From assembly GCF_001439845.1 (NCBI RefSeq), contig NZ_JYLO01000010.1:248001-312000 (forward strand): DNA of 64,000 bases, in the 5' to 3' direction. The DNA comes from Pseudomonas lactis. GTDB taxonomy: Bacteria > Pseudomonadota > Gammaproteobacteria > Pseudomonadales > Pseudomonadaceae. The position numbers were made by a program, and so were the translations under genes. Under the pieces are notes generated by a model. The model made no database searches and was not told where the DNA came from. It saw only the letters and a program-made list of their open reading frames with translations. Each line of letters opens with the position of its first letter. Position 1 is the stretch's first letter. Below, piece by piece: positions 60,784-64,000 of the stretch.

Positions 60784-61995
60784 TTACTGGCGATAGGACT
60801 TCAGGAAGTTGCCGATGCGACCAATGGCCATTTCCAGGTCATCCACGCGTGGCAAGGTCACTACGCGAAAGTGATCCGGCCACGGCCAGTTGAAGGCGGT
60901 GCCTTGCACGACCAGCAGTTTTTCTGACAGCAGCAGGTCGAGCACGAACTTCTCATCGTTGAGGATCGGGCAGACTTTCGGGTCGATCCGCGGGAATGCA
61001 TAGAGCGCACCCATGGGCTTCACACAGCTCACGCCTGGAATGGCATTGAGCAATTCCCAGGTGCGGTTACGCTGCTCCAGCAAGCGGCCTTGGGGCAGGA
61101 TCAGGTCATTGATGCTCTGGTAACCGCCCAGGGCGGTCTGGATCGCGTGCTGGCTTGGCACGTTGGCGCACAGGCGCATGTTGGCCAGCATATCGATGCC
61201 TTCGATGTAGCTTTGCGCGTTGTGCTTGGGCCCGGAGATGGCGATCCAGCCGGAGCGGAAACCCGCCACGCGGTAGGACTTGGACAGGCCGTTGAAGGTC
61301 AGGCACAGCAGGTCCGGGGCCAGGGAGGCGGTGCAGATATGTACGGCGTCATCGTAGAGGATCTTGTCGTAGATCTCGTCGGAGAACACCACCAGGTTGT
61401 GCTGGCGCGCCAGCTCCAGCATGCCCAGCAGCACTTCTTTGGAATAAACGGCGCCTGTCGGGTTGTTCGGGTTGATGATCACCAGGGCTTTGGTGTTGGG
61501 GGTGATCTTGGCCTTGATGTCGGCCAGGTCCGGGAACCAGTCGGCGCCTTCATCACACAGGTAATGCACCGGGTGGCCGCCCGCCAGGGTCACGGCGGCG
61601 GTCCATAGAGGGTAATCCGGGGCTGGCACCAAGACTTCATCGCCATTGTTGAGCAATGCCTGCATGGACATCACGATCAACTCGGACACGCCGTTGCCCA
61701 GGTAGATGTCCTCGATGCCGACGCCTTCGACCTGCTTCTGCTGGTAGTACTGCATCACCGCCTTGCGCGCGCTGAACAGGCCCTTGGAGTCGCTGTAACC
61801 CTGGGCGGTCGGCAGGTTGCGGATCACATCCTGGAGAATTTCGTCCGGCGCTTCGAAACCAAACGGTGCCGGGTTGCCAATGTTCAGCTTGAGGATGCGA
61901 TGGCCTTCCTCTTCCAGGCGTTTGGCGTGCTTGAGCACTGGGCCGCGAATGTCGTAGCAGACGTTGGCGAGCTTGTTCGATTTGCTGACCTGCAT
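60784..61995 (-). CDS. alaA: Alanine aminotransferase AlaA
   Basis: A 403-residue fold-type I aminotransferase. N-terminus MQVSKSNKLANVCYDIRGPVLKHAKRLEEEGHRILKLNIGNPAPFGFEAP and the PLP lysine in NGLSKSYRVAGFRSGW match the YfbQ/AlaA group, which makes alanine from pyruvate and glutamate. The start at 61995 gives the family length; upstream in-frame codons are not conserved-like. It lies divergently from msrB with about 200 bases between the starts. Confidence 0.94.
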   Translation of the reverse strand: MQVSKSNKLANVCYDIRGPVLKHAKRLEEEGHRILKLNIGNPAPFGFEAPDEILQDVIRNLPTAQGYSDSKGLFSARKAVMQYYQQKQVEGVGIEDIYLGNGVSELIVMSMQALLNNGDEVLVPAPDYPLWTAAVTLAGGHPVHYLCDEGADWFPDLADIKAKITPNTKALVIINPNNPTGAVYSKEVLLGMLELARQHNLVVFSDEIYDKILYDDAVHICTASLAPDLLCLTFNGLSKSYRVAGFRSGWIAISGPKHNAQSYIEGIDMLANMRLCANVPSQHAIQTALGGYQSINDLILPQGRLLEQRNRTWELLNAIPGVSCVKPMGALYAFPRIDPKVCPILNDEKFVLDLLLSEKLLVVQGTAFNWPWPDHFRVVTLPRVDDLEMAIGRIGNFLKSYRQ

Positions 61996-62197
61996 GGCGA
62001 TGTGATCCTGAAAATGAACGATCCCGACGGCGTAGGCACTACCGTAGGGTGAAGCCTGCACGGCCCGCACCCATAAATACGTTTGAATGCCGGTGGCGCG
62101 GGTGCCAGACTGGCGTTTTGAAGAGGCGCAATCATACGTGCCGCCTGATCCATGGAAAAGACACAGATCAGGGTTTTTCAGTTGCCGAGGTGTACCG

Positions 62198-62590
62198 ATG
62201 GAAAAGTTGCAGAAAACTGTAGATGAATGGAAGGCGATGCTCGATCCGGAGCAGTACAACGTGTGCCGTCTCAAGGGTACCGAGCGACCGTTCAGCGGCA
62301 AGTACAACGCCACCAAGACCGACGGCGTCTACCACTGCATCTGCTGCAACGAGCCGCTGTTCGATTCCAAGGCCAAGTTTGATTCCGGCTGCGGTTGGCC
62401 CAGCTTCTATGAGCCGATTGCCGATAGCGCAATGGTCGAGATCCGCGACGTCAGTCACGGCATGATTCGCACCGAAGTCACTTGCGCCAAGTGTGACGCA
62501 CACCTGGGGCATGTGTTCCCGGACGGTCCACCGCCGACGGGCCTGCGCTACTGCATCAACTCGGTATGCCTGGATCTGGTGCCGCGCTAG
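62198..62590 (+). CDS. msrB: Peptide methionine-R-sulfoxide reductase MsrB
   Basis: A 130-residue reductase. The catalytic Cys119 is in LRYCINSVCLDL; a zinc site is formed by Cys47, Cys50, Cys96 and Cys99 (HCICCNE and TCAKCD); GCGWPSF is the substrate-binding motif. It reduces the R-diastereomer of methionine sulfoxide with thioredoxin. ATG 62198 follows CCGAGG by 8 bases. The glutathione-peroxidase gene follows, with a REPIN between. Confidence 0.97.
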   Translation: MEKLQKTVDEWKAMLDPEQYNVCRLKGTERPFSGKYNATKTDGVYHCICCNEPLFDSKAKFDSGCGWPSFYEPIADSAMVEIRDVSHGMIRTEVTCAKCDAHLGHVFPDGPPPTGLRYCINSVCLDLVPR

Positions 62591-62605
62591 GCTTGCATAG
62601 CCCCC

Positions 62606-62703
62606 GTAGGAGCGAGCTTGCTCGCGAAAAACGTCAACGATAACGCGGGGCGCCTGAATGAACGCGGCGTCTGGGAGTTTTTCGCGAGCAAGCTCGCTCC
62701 TAC
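62606..62703. repeat. REPIN between msrB and gpx
   Basis: Inverted arms 62606-62628 and 62681-62703 are perfect over 23 bases (gtaggagcgagcttgctcgcg). Its spacer closely matches the spacer of the REPIN at 59408-59522 (cgtcaacgataacgcg and aatgaacgcggcg shared). Confidence 0.92.
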
Positions 62704-62742
62704 ACGAATAAGGTTCTTCTTTCGCTGACTTGAGGTATTGCC

Positions 62743-63228
62743 ATGAGCGACTCTCTGCTGAGCATCCCTTGCACCACCATCAAGGGTGAACAAAAAACCT
62801 TGGCCGATTTTGCCGGCAAGGCCATTCTGGTGGTCAACACCGCCAGCAAATGCGGCTTCACCCCGCAGTACAAGGGCCTTGAGCAGCTTTGGCAGCAATA
62901 CAAGGACCAGGGCCTGGTAGTGCTCGGCTTTCCCTGCAACCAGTTCGGCAAGCAGGAGCCGGGCAACGAAGGTGCGATATCCGAGTTCTGCGAGCTGAAC
63001 TTCGGCGTCAGTTTTCCGCTGTTCAAGAAAATCGACGTCAATGGCAGCGATGCCCACCCGCTGTTCGTGCAGTTGAAAAAACAGGCACCGGGTCTGCTGG
63101 GCTCCAAGAACATCAAGTGGAACTTCACCAAGTTTCTCATCGGCCGTGATGGCCTGCAGGTCAAGCGTTTTGCGCCAACCACCAAGCCCCAGGACTTGAC
63201 CCAGGAGATCGAAGCCCTGCTCAAATGA
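62743..63228 (+). CDS. Glutathione peroxidase family protein
   Basis: A 161-residue peroxidase of the thioredoxin fold. The peroxidatic Cys37 is in NTASKCGFTPQYKGLE, and Gln and Trp of the catalytic tetrad are in GFPCNQFGKQEPG and KWNFTKFL. There is a second Cys in FPCNQ that can act as the resolving residue with thioredoxin. It reduces hydroperoxides. TGAGG precedes the ATG. Together with msrB it forms an oxidative repair pair. Confidence 0.95.
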   Translation: MSDSLLSIPCTTIKGEQKTLADFAGKAILVVNTASKCGFTPQYKGLEQLWQQYKDQGLVVLGFPCNQFGKQEPGNEGAISEFCELNFGVSFPLFKKIDVNGSDAHPLFVQLKKQAPGLLGSKNIKWNFTKFLIGRDGLQVKRFAPTTKPQDLTQEIEALLK

Positions 63229-63249
63229 CCTACGCGGTGCGGGTACCCG

Positions 63250-64000
63250 TCAGAGGCTGGTGGTCTTCGGTACCCACAGTTCCAGCAAGGCGTTGAGTTC
63301 TTCCCGTCGAAACGGCTTGGCCAGGTAGTCGTTCATACCCGCCGCCCGGCAACGCTCGCGTTCTTCGGCCATCGCATTGGCGGTCAAGGCCACGATGGGC
63401 AAGTCCGGCCAACGCCCGCTGCGGCGAATTTGTCGGCTGGCCTCATAGCCATCCATCACGGGCATGTTGCAGTCCATCAACACCATATCGAAGCGCTGGT
63501 CCTCCAGCAGCTTGAGGGCTTCGCCACCGTGGGCCGCGACGATCACCTCGCACCCGAGCTTGCTGAGCATGCCCTTGGCCACCAGTTGGTTGACCGCGTT
63601 GTCCTCCACCAACAGGATGCGCGCACGGTGCGCAAGCGGTGCGGCCTCTATCTGTACCGGGTCGAGCACCAGTTGCGCGTCGCTGCGCAGGTTGCGTTGC
63701 AAGATCTGGTACAGCGCGTTACGGCTCAACGGGCGTGCCTGTTGTTGTAGCGGCGCCAGGGCCGCGACTTCAGCGCTGGGCAAAAAGTTGCCGTAGGCGG
63801 TGACCAGCAGAATCGGCGCGCTGATGCCCGGGCGCAAGCGGAACAAGCACTCAGGGCAGTCGGTGATCAACAGGTCGGGCGCCAGCCCGCTCAAATCGTC
63901 GTCCTGGGAATAACAGCGCGGCGTCAGCCCCCAAGAGGGCAATAGCGTGGTGAGCAGCTCCGTCAGCCCGCCGCCGGCGTTGGTGATGGCGATCACCTCG
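63250..64000 (-). CDS. sagS: Hybrid sensor histidine kinase, C-terminal end (probably SagS)
   Basis: Only the C-terminal 249 residues are present; the frame is open to the window edge at 64000. A degenerate receiver-like domain (about the first 115 visible residues, without the usual acidic pair) is followed by a typical receiver domain: RILLVEDNAVNQLVAKGML, phospho-acceptor Asp in FDMVLMDCNMPVMDG and Lys in YLAKPFRREEL. In P. aeruginosa as I recall it, gpx and msrB lie close to sagS in this order, so SagS is the best guess. The kinase part is not visible. Confidence 0.65.
   Translation of the reverse strand, partial: EVIAITNAGGGLTELLTTLLPSWGLTPRCYSQDDDLSGLAPDLLITDCPECLFRLRPGISAPILLVTAYGNFLPSAEVAALAPLQQQARPLSRNALYQILQRNLRSDAQLVLDPVQIEAAPLAHRARILLVEDNAVNQLVAKGMLSKLGCEVIVAAHGGEALKLLEDQRFDMVLMDCNMPVMDGYEASRQIRRSGRWPDLPIVALTANAMAEERERCRAAGMNDYLAKPFRREELNALLELWVPKTTSL

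Noticed and set aside
7200..62710. Repeated palindromes that could suggest a CRISPR array
   Set aside because: The repeats are scattered singly between genes, are inverted pairs without unique spacers of fixed length, and no cas gene is present.
1..64000. tRNA, rRNA, insertion sequences or prophage genes
   Set aside because: I saw no cloverleaf, no rRNA segment, no transposase or integrase and no phage structural gene in the window.

Overview
This window comes from a Pseudomonas of the P. fluorescens group. The evidence is the high-GC coding style, an oprI-type lipoprotein, cysB, an EarP/EF-P pair with Arg32, and more than a dozen REP/REPIN palindromes of the short families known from that group. 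It looks chromosomal: there is no phage, insertion sequence, tRNA or rRNA gene.

Layout. (1) 1-2258: end of a DUF1989 gene, a small DUF2897 membrane protein and an ethanolamine permease. (2) 2542-10796: kdpFABC plus kdpDE for high-affinity K+ uptake, preceded by a four-fold 11-bp repeat that fits a KdpE operator array; REP palindromes sit in the kdpB-C, C-D and D-E junctions. (3) 10912-14507: patatin-like lipase, small lipoprotein, CHAD protein, thioesterase and DUF962 membrane protein. (4) 14625-21534: a polymorphic-toxin island on the minus strand. It holds a large Rhs gene split by an apparent one-base deletion, its toxin tip with an adjacent putative immunity gene, a second orphan putative immunity gene, and a displaced toxin tip with a putative immunity gene. 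(5) 21692-26828: chemoreceptor, TatD nuclease, MltF-like transglycosylase, DoxX protein and a small unknown protein. (6) 26833-31522: a GldA/F/G-like ABC operon divergent from an unknown coiled-coil protein. (7) 31647-37793: greB, ybbP-ybbA divergent from tesA, an L,D-transpeptidase and oprI. (8) 38406-43483: GNAT protein, type I DAHP synthase, PilZ protein, thioredoxin-like protein, ketopantoate reductase, Usp and cysB. (9) 43607-48014: Gre-like factor, earP, efp, and ohr and ohrR separated by a 700-bp block of repeats. (10) 48096-53771: two LysR regulators, a TauE/SafE permease, DUF1127, an AlkX/YcaQ-type glycosylase and a class II DAHP synthase. (11) 53895-64000: spermidine-synthase-like protein, crotonase, deaD with a structured leader, DODA-type dioxygenase, tpm, htpX, alaA, msrB, a glutathione peroxidase and the C-terminal end of a hybrid sensor kinase (probably SagS).

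How they fit together. Most genes are core housekeeping, with a clear peroxide and thiol repair theme (ohr/ohrR, msrB, gpx, a thioredoxin-like protein) and an envelope theme (L,D-transpeptidase, OprI, HtpX, MltF-like enzyme, YbbAP/TesA). The accessory parts are the Rhs island and perhaps the Gld-like ABC locus. The most striking non-coding structure is a repeat between ohr and ohrR with a perfect 14-bp outer stem enclosing two hairpins (47184-47269).
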